In this document: positions 5,946 through 13,083 of the stretch, one piece after another
Position numbering within the stretch: position 1 is the first letter of the stretch
Layout: each line of letters opens with the position of its first letter
NCBI GenBank assembly: GCA_003499925.1
Contig: DNRQ01000115.1
Location: forward strand, 19,153-32,254
Direction: 5' to 3'
DNA from: Geobacter sp.
GTDB taxonomy: Bacteria; Desulfobacterota; Desulfuromonadia; Geobacterales; Geobacteraceae
Length of the DNA: 13,102 nucleotides
Position numbers and translations under genes: made by a program
Notes under the pieces: generated by a model
The model's database searches: none
Seen by the model: the letters and a program-made list of their open reading frames with translations, nothing else
What the model was told of the DNA's origin: nothing

Positions 5946-8900
5946 ATGAAAAGATTGAGCCTGACCCACAAGATGAGCCTGGTGGTATCCCTGCTGGTGG
6001 CACTGGTGCTCTCCCTGATGACGCTCTGCGCCTCGTGGTATCTGGAGGAGCAGTTCAGGGCGACCGTTTCGGGGCAGCAGTTCGCCATGATCTCCAACAT
6101 GGCCGAGGAGATCGACGGCAAGATCCGCACCACCCAGCTGCAACTGGTCGCCCTTGCCGGCACGGTCACGCCGGAGCTCATGCGGAGCCCGCAACTGGCG
6201 CAGCGCTTCCTGGAGAGCCGGCCGGATACGCTCGCGGTATTCGACAGCGGGATCTTCCTTTTTTCCGCAAACGGGAAGCTCCTCGCCGTCAATCCGATGG
6301 AGCGGCAGCTGATCGGCGCCGATTATTCCTTCCGCGATTACTACCGAAAGGCGGCCCGGACCGAAAAGCCGGTGATCTCGGAACCGTTTTTCTCGACGCA
6401 GCAGCACCGGCACCCCACCGTCATGTTCATCGCCCCGATCTTCGATGCCACAGGGAAGTTGATCGGCATGCTGGGGGGGGCAAACGACCTCCTGAAGGAC
6501 AACTACCTGGGGAAGGTGGCTGACGCGAAGGTCGCGGATCAGGGATATCTCTACCTCTTCAACAAGGAACGGACCATCATCGTCCATCCGGACCGAAGCC
6601 GGATCCTGAAACAGGACGTCTACCCCAGCGTGAACAGGCTTTTCGACGCGGCCATCGGCGGCTACCAGGGGACCGGCGAGACCGTCACCTCCCGGGGCGC
6701 CAAGATGCTCAGCTCGTTCAAAGAGCTGAAGTCGACCGGCTGGATCCTGGCGGCCGACTTCCCGCAGTCCGAGGCGTTCGCGCCGCTCAACCGGGCCAAG
6801 TCGTACCTTTTGAGCGCCCTGGTGGTCGCGCTTTTTTGCACCGTCCTGGTGAGCTGGCTCTTCATGCGCCACCTGACTGCGCCGCTGGTCACCTTCATCC
6901 GTCACGTCGAGGGGATCACCGGCAAGGAGCAGGAGCCGGAGCCGATCCTGATCCAGACCCGCGACGAGATCGGGACCCTGGCGCTCGCCTTCAACAGCAT
7001 GATGCACGAGGCGCACCGGCAAAAGGCGGCGGCGCTGGCGCAGGAGGCATTCTGCGAGAACCTGCTGCAGAATTCGTCGGTCGCCACCTATGTCCTGGAC
7101 TATCAGCACCGGGTGATCATCTGGAACAGGGCCTGCGAAGAGCTCACCGGGATGCGGGCCTCGCAGGTGCTGGGGACCGATCAGGCCTGGAAGGCGTTCT
7201 ACCCCTTGCAGCGTCCGGTGCTCGCCGACCTGGTCATCGACGACAGGCTGGGAGAGCTCTCCGCCTTTTACGCGGCCTGGAGCCGGTCGCTGCTGGCGCC
7301 GGAAGGGGTCTGCGCCGAAGGGTGGTTCCCGGGCTTGAACGGGAAGGAGCGTTTCCTCTGTTTCGATGCGGCGCCGATCAGAAACGCCGAACGGCAGGTG
7401 ATCGCCGCCATCGAGACCCTGAGGGACATAACGGAGAGAAAGCAGGCCGAAGAGTCGCTGCAGAAGCTGTCGCTCGCCATCGAGCAGATGCCGGTCACCG
7501 TGATGATCACGGACCGGGAGGGGATCATCGAATACGTGAACCCCAACTTCACCAAGGTGACGGGGTACCTCGCCGAGGAGGCGATCGGCAGAAGCCCGAA
7601 CCTGGTCAAGTCCGACCGGCACCCTCCCGAATTGTTCCGCGATCTCTGGAACACCATCCTCTCCGGGAAGGAGTGGCGCGGCGAGCTGCGCAACAAGCGC
7701 AAAAACGGCGAGCTCTACTGGGAATCCGCCTCGATCTCGCCAGTCAAGGGGGACTCCGGGGAGATCACCCATTTCGTCGCCGTCAAGGAGGACATCACCG
7801 AGCGGAAGCAGGCCCAGGAGGCGCTCAGCCGGAGCGACGAGCGGATCCGTCTGCTGCTGGAATCGACCGCCGAGGCGATCTACGGCATCGACCTCGCCGG
7901 CGCCTGCACCTTTGCCAACCCCGCCTGCGCCAGGCTTCTGGGGTACGGGGAGCCCGACGAACTGCTGGGGCGCAACATGCACCATCTGATCCACCATTCC
8001 CGTCCCGACGGGAGCAGCTATCCAAGCGAGACGTGCCCCTTGTGCCGTGTGCTGCGGGGCGAGGAGGGGATTCACGTCGACGACGAGGTATTCTGGCGCG
8101 CCGACGGCTCCTATTTCGCCGTGGAATACTGGTCCTATCCGCAGCGGCGTGACGGCGAGGTGGTGGGGGGGGTGGTGACCTTCTTCGACATCACCACCCG
8201 AAAAGGTGCCGAGGAGGAACTGCGCCAGGCCACGGCCGCCGCCGAGGCCGCCACCCGCGCCAAGAGCCAGTTCCTGGCCAATATGAGCCACGAGATCCGC
8301 ACCCCGATGAACGCGGCGCTCGGGATGCTCTACCTTTTGCAGGAGACCGGCCTGGACGAGCGGCAGAGAAACTATCTCGACAAGGCCCAGACCGCCTCAG
8401 GCATGCTCCTCAAGCTGATCAACGACATCCTCGATTTCTCCAAGATCGAGGCGGGGAAGCTGGAGCTGGAGAGGGTTCCCTTCCGGCTCTCGGCGGTCCT
8501 TGGCGACATTTCCGCGGTGGCCGCAGCCTCCCTGCTCGCCAGGCCGGTCGAACTCAGGGTGAAGAGCCCCGCGGAGGTCCCGGATTTTCTGGTGGGGGAC
8601 CCGCTGCGTCTCAGCCAGGTGCTGCTGAACCTCACCAGCAACGCGGTGAAGTTCACCGAAAAAGGGGAGGTAAAGGTGGAGGTGGCCCTGGTGGCGGCCG
8701 GCGAGGGGGAGGTGGCGCTCCGCTTCTCGGTGGCGGACACCGGCATCGGGATGGCGCCGCAGCAGCAGGCAGCGCTCTTCAGCGCCTTCACGCAGGCGGA
8801 CAGCTCGACCACCCGCAGGTACGGCGGCACCGGCCTGGGGCTTGCCATCACCAAGCAGTTGGTCGAGCTCATGGGGGGGTACCTCTGGGTGGCGAGCGAG

Positions 8901-10067
8901 CAGGGGACGGGGAGCACCTTCTCCTTCGCGATCACCTTCCAGTGCCAGTCCGAAGAGCAGGCGGCATCCCAGGCTCAGGAGAGCGCCCGGCTATCCGAGC
9001 CCTACGCGCTGAGCCAGGGCTTTCCCGGCGTGCGCATCCTCCTCGTGGAGGACAACGCCATCAACCAGGAGGTGGCCAGGGAAATCCTGGAGCGGCGCGG
9101 AGTGCAGGTGGATCTGGCAGAAGACGGCGCCGAGGCGCTGCGCCAGGTGACCTGCTCCGGAATCGAGTACCATGCCGTCCTGATGGACGTGCACATGCCG
9201 GTTATGGACGGTCTGGAGGCGACCCGCCGCATCCGCCTTTTCCCCGCATTCGACCGGCTGCCGATCATCGCCATGACGGCGAGCGCCCTGTCCCAGGACC
9301 GCGAGCTCTGCATGGCGGCGGGGATGGACGATCAGGTGAACAAGCCGGTCGACGTGGCCGAGCTTTTCGCGACCCTCAGACGCTGGGTCGAGCCGCAGGA
9401 TGCCGGCTCCCCCGAACCTCTCCCTGCAGAGGCGGCGCGGGGAGAGGGAAAACGGCTCCCCGGGCGGCTCCCCGGCATCGACCTGAAGCGTGCCATCAGG
9501 ACCGTGGAGAGCGCACAACTGCTGCGCAGGCTTTTGAGGACTTTCAGGACGGAGAACCTGGCGGTACTGGACCGACTGCAGGAGGTCCTGTCGCAAGGCG
9601 ATTTTCAGCAGGCACGTCGTATCGTCCATACCGTGAAGGGGGTGGGCGGAAACCTGGGCGCCACCGAGCTCGGCAACGCAGCTCTCTGGCTGGAGGTGGC
9701 GATGCAGGGGGAGGATGCGGAGTCGCTGCGCCCGGCCCTGGTGGTGTTCCAGGATAAGCTCAACGAGGTGCTTTCCTCGATCCTTCTGCTTGGAGAGCAG
9801 GAGGAGCGCGCTGCCGAAACCGGCCAAGCACCCCGCCGGCCGGAGGCGGCAGCTGCCGAGCCGGAACAGCTGGCGGCACTGGCCCGGCAACTCTACTCTC
9901 TGCTCGAGGCGCACAACCTGCAGGCCCTGGGGGTCTGGGAGGAGATAAGGCCCCTGCTTCCGGCAGAGGCGGCCCAAAGGCTCGAAGCGGCCTTGCAGGG
10001 GCTCGATTTCAGCGATGCCTCCCGGCTCCTAGGGGGGATCATGCAGCAACTGGAGATATCCCCATGA
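5946..10067 (+). CDS. Large phosphorelay sensor kinase (dCache-like, HAMP, PAS x3, HisKA-HATPase, REC, HPt)
   Basis: A 1373-residue tripartite kinase. Helix TM1 (about 12-32) and TM2 (about 286-307) enclose a periplasmic region of dCache type (about 35-280, with FRDYYRKA and VISEPFF). HAMP (about 308-360) follows, then three PAS domains (about 368-490, 505-625, 632-750). The last PAS has an HHLIHHS...CPLC cluster. HisKA His782 lies in NMSHEIRTP; N899, DTGIGM (931-936) and GGTGLGL (960-966) form the ATP site. The receiver has E1035-D1036, acceptor D1081 and K1133. HPt His1228 lies in VHTVKGVGG. A helical tail of about 80 residues follows. All relay residues are intact. I chose ATG 5946 because TM1 follows directly and AAGG (5935-5938) precedes it; the open frame reaches back to 5802, but that 48-residue extension lies over the spacer and looks non-coding. 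Its stop overlaps the start of the cyclase gene, indicating coupled translation. Confidence 0.93.
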   Translation: MKRLSLTHKMSLVVSLLVALVLSLMTLCASWYLEEQFRATVSGQQFAMISNMAEEIDGKIRTTQLQLVALAGTVTPELMRSPQLAQRFLESRPDTLAVFDSGIFLFSANGKLLAVNPMERQLIGADYSFRDYYRKAARTEKPVISEPFFSTQQHRHPTVMFIAPIFDATGKLIGMLGGANDLLKDNYLGKVADAKVADQGYLYLFNKERTIIVHPDRSRILKQDVYPSVNRLFDAAIGGYQGTGETVTSRGAKMLSSFKELKSTGWILAADFPQSEAFAPLNRAKSYLLSALVVALFCTVLVSWLFMRHLTAPLVTFIRHVEGITGKEQEPEPILIQTRDEIGTLALAFNSMMHEAHRQKAAALAQEAFCENLLQNSSVATYVLDYQHRVIIWNRACEELTGMRASQVLGTDQAWKAFYPLQRPVLADLVIDDRLGELSAFYAAWSRSLLAPEGVCAEGWFPGLNGKERFLCFDAAPIRNAERQVIAAIETLRDITERKQAEESLQKLSLAIEQMPVTVMITDREGIIEYVNPNFTKVTGYLAEEAIGRSPNLVKSDRHPPELFRDLWNTILSGKEWRGELRNKRKNGELYWESASISPVKGDSGEITHFVAVKEDITERKQAQEALSRSDERIRLLLESTAEAIYGIDLAGACTFANPACARLLGYGEPDELLGRNMHHLIHHSRPDGSSYPSETCPLCRVLRGEEGIHVDDEVFWRADGSYFAVEYWSYPQRRDGEVVGGVVTFFDITTRKGAEEELRQATAAAEAATRAKSQFLANMSHEIRTPMNAALGMLYLLQETGLDERQRNYLDKAQTASGMLLKLINDILDFSKIEAGKLELERVPFRLSAVLGDISAVAAASLLARPVELRVKSPAEVPDFLVGDPLRLSQVLLNLTSNAVKFTEKGEVKVEVALVAAGEGEVALRFSVADTGIGMAPQQQAALFSAFTQADSSTTRRYGGTGLGLAITKQLVELMGGYLWVASEQGTGSTFSFAITFQCQSEEQAASQAQESARLSEPYALSQGFPGVRILLVEDNAINQEVAREILERRGVQVDLAEDGAEALRQVTCSGIEYHAVLMDVHMPVMDGLEATRRIRLFPAFDRLPIIAMTASALSQDRELCMAAGMDDQVNKPVDVAELFATLRRWVEPQDAGSPEPLPAEAARGEGKRLPGRLPGIDLKRAIRTVESAQLLRRLLRTFRTENLAVLDRLQEVLSQGDFQQARRIVHTVKGVGGNLGATELGNAALWLEVAMQGEDAESLRPALVVFQDKLNEVLSSILLLGEQEERAAETGQAPRRPEAAAAEPEQLAALARQLYSLLEAHNLQALGVWEEIRPLLPAEAAQRLEAALQGLDFSDASRLLGGIMQQLEISP
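9417..9447 (+). repeat. G/C-tract palindrome inside the kinase linker
   Basis: CCTCTCCC (9417-9424) and GGGAGAGG (9440-9447) are an exact inverted pair inside the coding region joining the receiver and HPt domains (about residues 1158-1168). The left arm with its preceding AA matches the intergenic repeat at 49-58 (AACCTCTCCC). The frame is kept, and the segment encodes a flexible Pro/Ala/Gly/Arg-rich linker. Confidence 0.45.
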
Positions 10068-11035
10068 CCCGGAAAGACGCCGTGCAGAGGAGACGACAAA
10101 GGATCCTGATCGTCGACGATACCCTGGCCAACATCGAGATCCTGCACAAGATCCTGCAGGCGGACCACGACATCTTTTTCGCCAAGAGCGGAGCGGACGG
10201 GGTGCGCATCGTGAAGCAGGAGATGCCGGACCTGATCCTGCTGGACATCATGATGCCGGACATGGACGGATACCAGGTCTGCGCGCTGCTCAAGGGCGAT
10301 CCGCAGACAGCGCACATACCGGTCATCTTCATCACCGCCATGGGGAGCGACGAGGACGAGACCAGGGGGCTTGACTGCGGCGCGATCGACTACATAACCA
10401 AACCGATCAGCCCGCCGATCGTGAAGGCGCGAGTGAGAAATCACCTGGAGCTCAAGCGCAGCCGCGATCTTCTGGCGGAGCTGACCGTCGAGCTCGGGGA
10501 AAAGAACCGTGAGCTCGAGATCCTGGCCCGGGAGGACGGACTGACCGGCCTGGCGAACCGCCGGCATTTCAACGAGGTGCTCGATGCCGAGCTCAAGCGC
10601 GCCCTGCGCACCCGCCAGTACCTGTCGCTGGTCCTTTGCGACGTCGACTTCTTCAAGAAATACAACGACCAGTACGGTCATGTCGCCGGGGACAAGTGTC
10701 TGCAGGCGATCGGCGACGTGATGCGCGCCACCTTCAGGCGGGCGGGGGACCTGCCGGCCCGCTACGGAGGGGAGGAGTTCGCGGCAATCCTTCCCGACAC
10801 TGCGCCGGACCAGGCGGTGCAGCTGGCCGAACGGCTGCGTCAGGAACTGATGGCGCGGGATTTGCCGCACCTGGTCGACGGAGTGCAGGGGCAGGTGACG
10901 CTGAGCGTCGGGGTGGTGGGGGTTCAGGCGACCCGTGAGCGCAATGCGGAATGGGTGATACGCGAAGCGGACCAGGCGCTGTACCGGTCCAAGGAAACCG
11001 GCAGGAACCGGGTCTCGGCGGTGGCGTACGATTGA
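10064..11035 (+). CDS. Response-regulator diguanylate cyclase (REC-GGDEF), PleD/WspR-like
   Basis: A 323-residue cytoplasmic enzyme predicted to make cyclic di-GMP from two GTP when its receiver is phosphorylated. The receiver (about 13-130) has D18-D19, phosphoacceptor D61 in LLDIMMPDMDG, and K113. A helical linker (about 131-165) leads to a GGDEF domain beginning DGLTGLANRRHF. The signature is intact as G235-G236-E237-E238-F239, a catalytically competent form. The inhibitory site RxxD (R226-A-G-D229) stands exactly five residues before it, so feedback inhibition by product is expected. The metal-binding region CDVDFFKKYND is also present. The ATG shares ATGA with the kinase stop (4-base overlap), the usual sign of an operon and of a cognate kinase-regulator pair. 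No DNA-binding or membrane part is seen. Confidence 0.94.
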   Translation: MTRKDAVQRRRQRILIVDDTLANIEILHKILQADHDIFFAKSGADGVRIVKQEMPDLILLDIMMPDMDGYQVCALLKGDPQTAHIPVIFITAMGSDEDETRGLDCGAIDYITKPISPPIVKARVRNHLELKRSRDLLAELTVELGEKNRELEILAREDGLTGLANRRHFNEVLDAELKRALRTRQYLSLVLCDVDFFKKYNDQYGHVAGDKCLQAIGDVMRATFRRAGDLPARYGGEEFAAILPDTAPDQAVQLAERLRQELMARDLPHLVDGVQGQVTLSVGVVGVQATRERNAEWVIREADQALYRSKETGRNRVSAVAYD

Positions 11036-11051
11036 TCAGGAAATAGCTGGC

Positions 11052-11075
11052 CACGGAGACACGGAGACACGGAGA
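11052..11075. repeat. Three tandem CACGGAGA units
   Basis: Three exact copies of the 8-mer CACGGAGA lie back to back 17 bases after the cyclase stop codon. They are outside any gene and directly precede the palindromic cluster. Confidence 0.8.
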
Positions 11076-11080
11076 AATTT

Positions 11081-11243
11081 CTCGTTCCCAAGCTCCAGCT
11101 TTTCTCATTCCCAAGCTCCAGCTTGGGAATGCAATCGCTGTCAAAGCTCCAGCTTTGAGGTGTTGAAGCGGAGCTTCCTGTACAATTTGCGTTCCCAAGC
11201 TGGAGCTTGGGAACGAGATGAAAGCTGGAGCTTGGGAACGAGA
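11081..11243. repeat. Cluster of AAGCTCCAGCTT palindromic repeats
   Basis: Five related units occupy this convergent intergenic region. A half unit starts CTCGTTCCCAAGCTCCAGCTT (11081-11101). A near-complete palindrome is at 11104-11131, a short core CAAAGCTCCAGCTTTG at 11142-11157, a complete palindrome in CTGGAG orientation at 11190-11217, and a truncated copy at 11222-11243. Full units can fold as CGTTCCCAAGCT/AGCTTGGGAACG. The irregular spacing and truncations rule out a CRISPR array and fit a dispersed palindromic repeat that has been copied and trimmed locally. Confidence 0.85.
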
Positions 11244-11258
11244 TAACCTGGCCAAACT

Positions 11259-11279
11259 CCCCCCTTTGACAAAGGGGGG
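11259..11279. terminator. Perfect hairpin between convergent genes
   Basis: CCCCCCTTTG (11259-11268) and CAAAGGGGGG (11270-11279) are exact reverse complements with one base between. The hairpin sits ten bases beyond the CobO stop, in the gap between the converging cyclase and cobO genes, so it could serve as a terminator from both sides, although U tracts are lacking. The same C6TTTG/CAAAG6 core occurs in the element at 1585-1769. Confidence 0.5.
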
Positions 11280-11288
11280 CGGCGAATA

Positions 11289-11870
11289 TCAGTAGTCGAT
11301 GCCGGGCTGCGGCTCGATCTCCTTGCGGTAGGCGTGCTTCACCTCGACGATTTCGCTCACCGTGTCGGCAATCTCTATCACCTCCGGATGGGCGTCCCGG
11401 CCGGTCAGTACCAGGTGCATCAGCGCCGGCTTTTGTGCCAGGATTCCCAGCACCTGTTCCAGATCGACCAGTTTCAGCTTCAGGGCGTTGTTGATCTCGT
11501 CCAGGATCAGCATGTCGAATACGCCGGAGCCCATTTTCGCCAGGGCCAGGTCGATGGCGTCCTGTGCGTTGGCGCGATGCTCGGCCCACGGATAGGGATT
11601 GCCCAGAATGCCGCAGAACCCCTTGCCGGTGGCATGCAGCTCCACCGTGCCGCCCAGCTGCTTGATGCCGTCCCACTCCCCTGCGTAAAGATCCCCCTTC
11701 ATGAACTGAATGATGCAAACCCTCATGCCGTGGCCGCTGGCCCGTAGCGCCATGCCGAGCGCGGAGGTCGTTTTTCCCTTGCCGTTGCCGGTAATCACCA
11801 CGGTGAGTCCCTTTCTTATCTTTGGCTGCAGTCTGTTTATGACGAGCGGCGCGGATCCCTTCGTGGTCAT
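11289..11870 (-). CDS. cobO: Cob(I)yrinic acid a,c-diamide adenosyltransferase
   Basis: A 193-residue cytoplasmic ATP:corrinoid adenosyltransferase of the CobO/CobA/BtuR family. It transfers the adenosyl group of ATP to reduced corrinoid cobalt, making the upper ligand of coenzyme B12. The family P-loop is visible as GNGKGKTT (28-35). Further family features are IIQFMKG, the DMLILDEINNAL stretch and LVLTGRDAHPEVIEIAD near the C-terminus. The length matches the usual 190-200 residues and the protein looks complete. The ATG at 11870 is preceded on its own strand by GAGGGG. No other cobalamin genes lie nearby in the window, and I see no cobalamin riboswitch in the 143-base leader. The name cobO is used for the de novo pathway enzyme; btuR/cobA are names for the same family. 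Confidence 0.94.
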   Translation of the reverse strand: MTTKGSAPLVINRLQPKIRKGLTVVITGNGKGKTTSALGMALRASGHGMRVCIIQFMKGDLYAGEWDGIKQLGGTVELHATGKGFCGILGNPYPWAEHRANAQDAIDLALAKMGSGVFDMLILDEINNALKLKLVDLEQVLGILAQKPALMHLVLTGRDAHPEVIEIADTVSEIVEVKHAYRKEIEPQPGIDY

Positions 11871-12013
11871 GCCGGTATCCCCTCAGGTGGGGGCGAACCA
11901 TCATTCGCCCGGTTCATGCACCGCTGAAACCTGATGCATCCGCTTCATTATCGCACTTATCGCACGCGGCGGAAAAGCTTAATCAGATACGGCATGGGCG
12001 GCCGGAATGCCGT
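11871..12013 (-). promoter_or_regulatory. cobO leader with tandem 9-bp repeat and hairpin
   Basis: Two exact adjacent copies of GTGCGATAA (minus strand, 11965-11957 and 11956-11948) lie about 80 bases before the cobO start. GATAAT (11952-11947) within them resembles a -10 box, without a good -35. A perfect 7-bp hairpin, GGGCGAA-6-TTCGCCC (11891-11910), lies between this and the ribosome binding site. The direct repeat could be a regulator-binding site overlapping the promoter. Confidence 0.4.
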
Positions 12014-12685
12014 CTAGATGCCGGCCGACCTGGCGAGGGCGCGCCAGAGTCCCGCCGCACCCATGAGGGCCACCGCAACCCCGGCAACCCGCAACATCGA
12101 GGCGCGAAGCTCGACGGATAACGCGCATGATGCGGTCCCGAAAACGAGCAGGAGCGGGATGGTACCCAGCCCCAGAGCCGCCATGGTGGCCGCGCCCAAC
12201 ACGAGGCTGCCGCTTCCCGCCGCCGCGATCAGGGGGGCGTAGACCAGCCCGCAGGGGAGGAATCCCAGAACGAGCCCCAGGTACAAGGCTGCTACCGGGG
12301 AGTGGCTGGAAACGGCGCGCCGGAGGGGGCGTGCGAGGAAGCCGGCATTGGCTGTTTCCAGGGAAGAGAGGTTAAAGGCGCTGCTGCCGAGCGCGGAGGA
12401 GAGGCCGACGGCTATGACAAAGAGGTTCGCTCCGACCAGGAACCAGGTGGAGACCGATTTTATGGCCAGCAGATCGAGCGAGGAGCCGGCCAGCCCGGCC
12501 AGCGCGCCGAGCAGCGTATAGGTGGCGATCCGCCCCAGGTTGTAGCAGAGCTGGGACTCAAGCCGGTACCGGATGGCGCCGTTGCTGCCGGTCATGGAAA
12601 GTGCCGCGACGACCCCCCCGCACATGCCGATGCAGTGGAAACTCCCGGCAACACCCGCCAGGAAGGCAAACCAGATCTCGATCAT
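12014..12685 (-). CDS. TauE/SafE-like (DsbD_2/UreH-type) integral membrane protein
   Basis: A 223-residue polytopic inner-membrane protein with about six hydrophobic segments. The signature H17-C18-x-G-M-C22-G-G near the first helix, the YNLGRIATYTLLGALAG stretch (48-64) and GFLPCGLVY (141-149, C145) mark the family annotated as sulfite exporter TauE/SafE or DsbD_2 domain protein. Members with the HCxGMCGG motif are often linked to heavy-metal (copper) handling or cytochrome assembly; applying that role here is inference, and no oxidase or copper gene is in the window. The start ATG 12685 follows GAGG (minus strand, 12698-12695). It is the gene upstream of cobO, 143 bases away on the same strand, which may be coincidental. 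Confidence 0.85.
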   Translation of the reverse strand: MIEIWFAFLAGVAGSFHCIGMCGGVVAALSMTGSNGAIRYRLESQLCYNLGRIATYTLLGALAGLAGSSLDLLAIKSVSTWFLVGANLFVIAVGLSSALGSSAFNLSSLETANAGFLARPLRRAVSSHSPVAALYLGLVLGFLPCGLVYAPLIAAAGSGSLVLGAATMAALGLGTIPLLLVFGTASCALSVELRASMLRVAGVAVALMGAAGLWRALARSAGI

Positions 12686-12704
12686 TTCAAAAACCTCGTG
12701 ACGC

Positions 12705-12733
12705 TATAAAATCAATTCAATTCTGGCCGCCAA
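12705..12733 (-). promoter_or_regulatory. Possible promoter of the TauE/SafE-like gene
   Basis: On the minus strand, TTGGCG (12733-12728) is followed after 17 bases by TTATAG (12710-12705), or after 16 by TTTATA (12711-12706). It lies in a short AT-rich island just before the gene. The implied leader of roughly 13 bases would be very short but would include the GAGG site. Confidence 0.3.
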
Positions 12734-12740
12734 ATAGTCC

Positions 12741-12759
12741 CCTCCCCCGGAGGGGGAGG
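12741..12759. repeat. G/C-tract hairpin
   Basis: CCTCCCCC (12741-12748) and GGGGGAGG (12752-12759) form a perfect 8-bp stem with a GGA loop. It is the first of a row of similar hairpins filling the 12686-13102 gap, which holds no credible gene. Confidence 0.65.
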
Positions 12760-12815
12760 CTAGGAGGGGAACCAGTTCTGTTCTTCGCAGAAGCCGCAGT
12801 CTTCCCCCCTCCCGG

Positions 12816-12860
12816 CCTCCCCCCGCTGGGGGGAGGAGTTAGTGCCAATCTCTCGATTGG
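12816..12860. repeat. G/C-tract hairpin followed by element-end motif
   Basis: CCTCCCCCC (12816-12824), GCT, GGGGGGAGG (12828-12836) is a perfect 9-bp stem. Directly after it comes TTAGTGCCAATCT (12839-12851), one base different from the TTAGTGCTAATCT at the end of the element at 2493-2625. CCAATC-TCTC-GATTGG (12845-12860) is a small nested palindrome. I do not see a convincing partner end, so this may be a solo or broken copy. Confidence 0.5.
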
Positions 12861-12866
12861 TCTTCT

Positions 12867-12895
12867 CCCCTCCCTCGATGCCTCGATGGGAGGGG
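12867..12895. repeat. G/C-tract hairpin with duplicated loop (8-bp unit)
   Basis: The stem is CCCCTCCC (12867-12874) and GGGAGGGG (12888-12895). The apex contains two exact tandem copies of CCTCGATG (12873-12880, 12881-12888). Removing one copy leaves a compact hairpin like the others. Confidence 0.65.
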
Positions 12896-12944
12896 CGGGG
12901 GGAAGGCGAGGCTTATGCGAGCTTTCCACCCTCTCCCCAGCCCC

Positions 12945-12962
12945 GCTGCCGTTAAGTTAACG
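12945..12962. repeat. Variant of the window-end repeat motif
   Basis: GCTGCCGTTAAGTTAACG shares CTGCC-R-TTAAGTTAA with 13087-13101 in the same orientation and with the inverted copy at 25-43. This makes three copies of the motif in the window, each beside G/C-tract sequence. Confidence 0.6.
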
Positions 12963-12976
12963 TTTTGCTGCTGTCT

Positions 12977-13020
12977 CCCCCTCCCTTGACGCCCTTGACG
13001 GGAGGGGGCAGGGGGGTGGG
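12977..13020. repeat. G/C-tract hairpin with duplicated loop (9-bp unit) and G-run cluster
   Basis: CCCCCTCCC (12977-12985) pairs with GGGAGGGGG (13000-13008). Two exact tandem copies of CCCTTGACG (12983-12991, 12992-13000) form the apex. The 3' arm continues as four G runs (13000-13002, 13004-13008, 13011-13016, 13018-13020) with loops of one or two bases, a canonical G-quadruplex pattern. Confidence 0.65.
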
Positions 13021-13083
13021 TGAAGTTGCCAACTTCAGATAATGTGGCACCTTCCCCCACCCCCTAACCCCCTCCCGCAAGGG

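Noticed and set aside
6836..8152. 438-codon plus-strand frame inside the large kinase
   Set aside because: It overlaps fully with the kinase in another frame, is extremely Arg/Gly/Ala-rich and shows no motif.
5880..8291. 803-codon open frame on the minus strand across the large kinase
   Set aside because: It is a shadow of the GC-rich kinase gene: its translation has no domain features, while the plus strand shows continuous kinase motifs.
11081..11243. CRISPR-like repeated units
   Set aside because: Units differ in length and orientation, and the spacers are irregular or absent; this is a palindromic repeat cluster.
11871..12013. Cobalamin riboswitch upstream of cobO
   Set aside because: No B12-box-like GCCACTG and no matching conserved core; the leader is shorter than the usual element.
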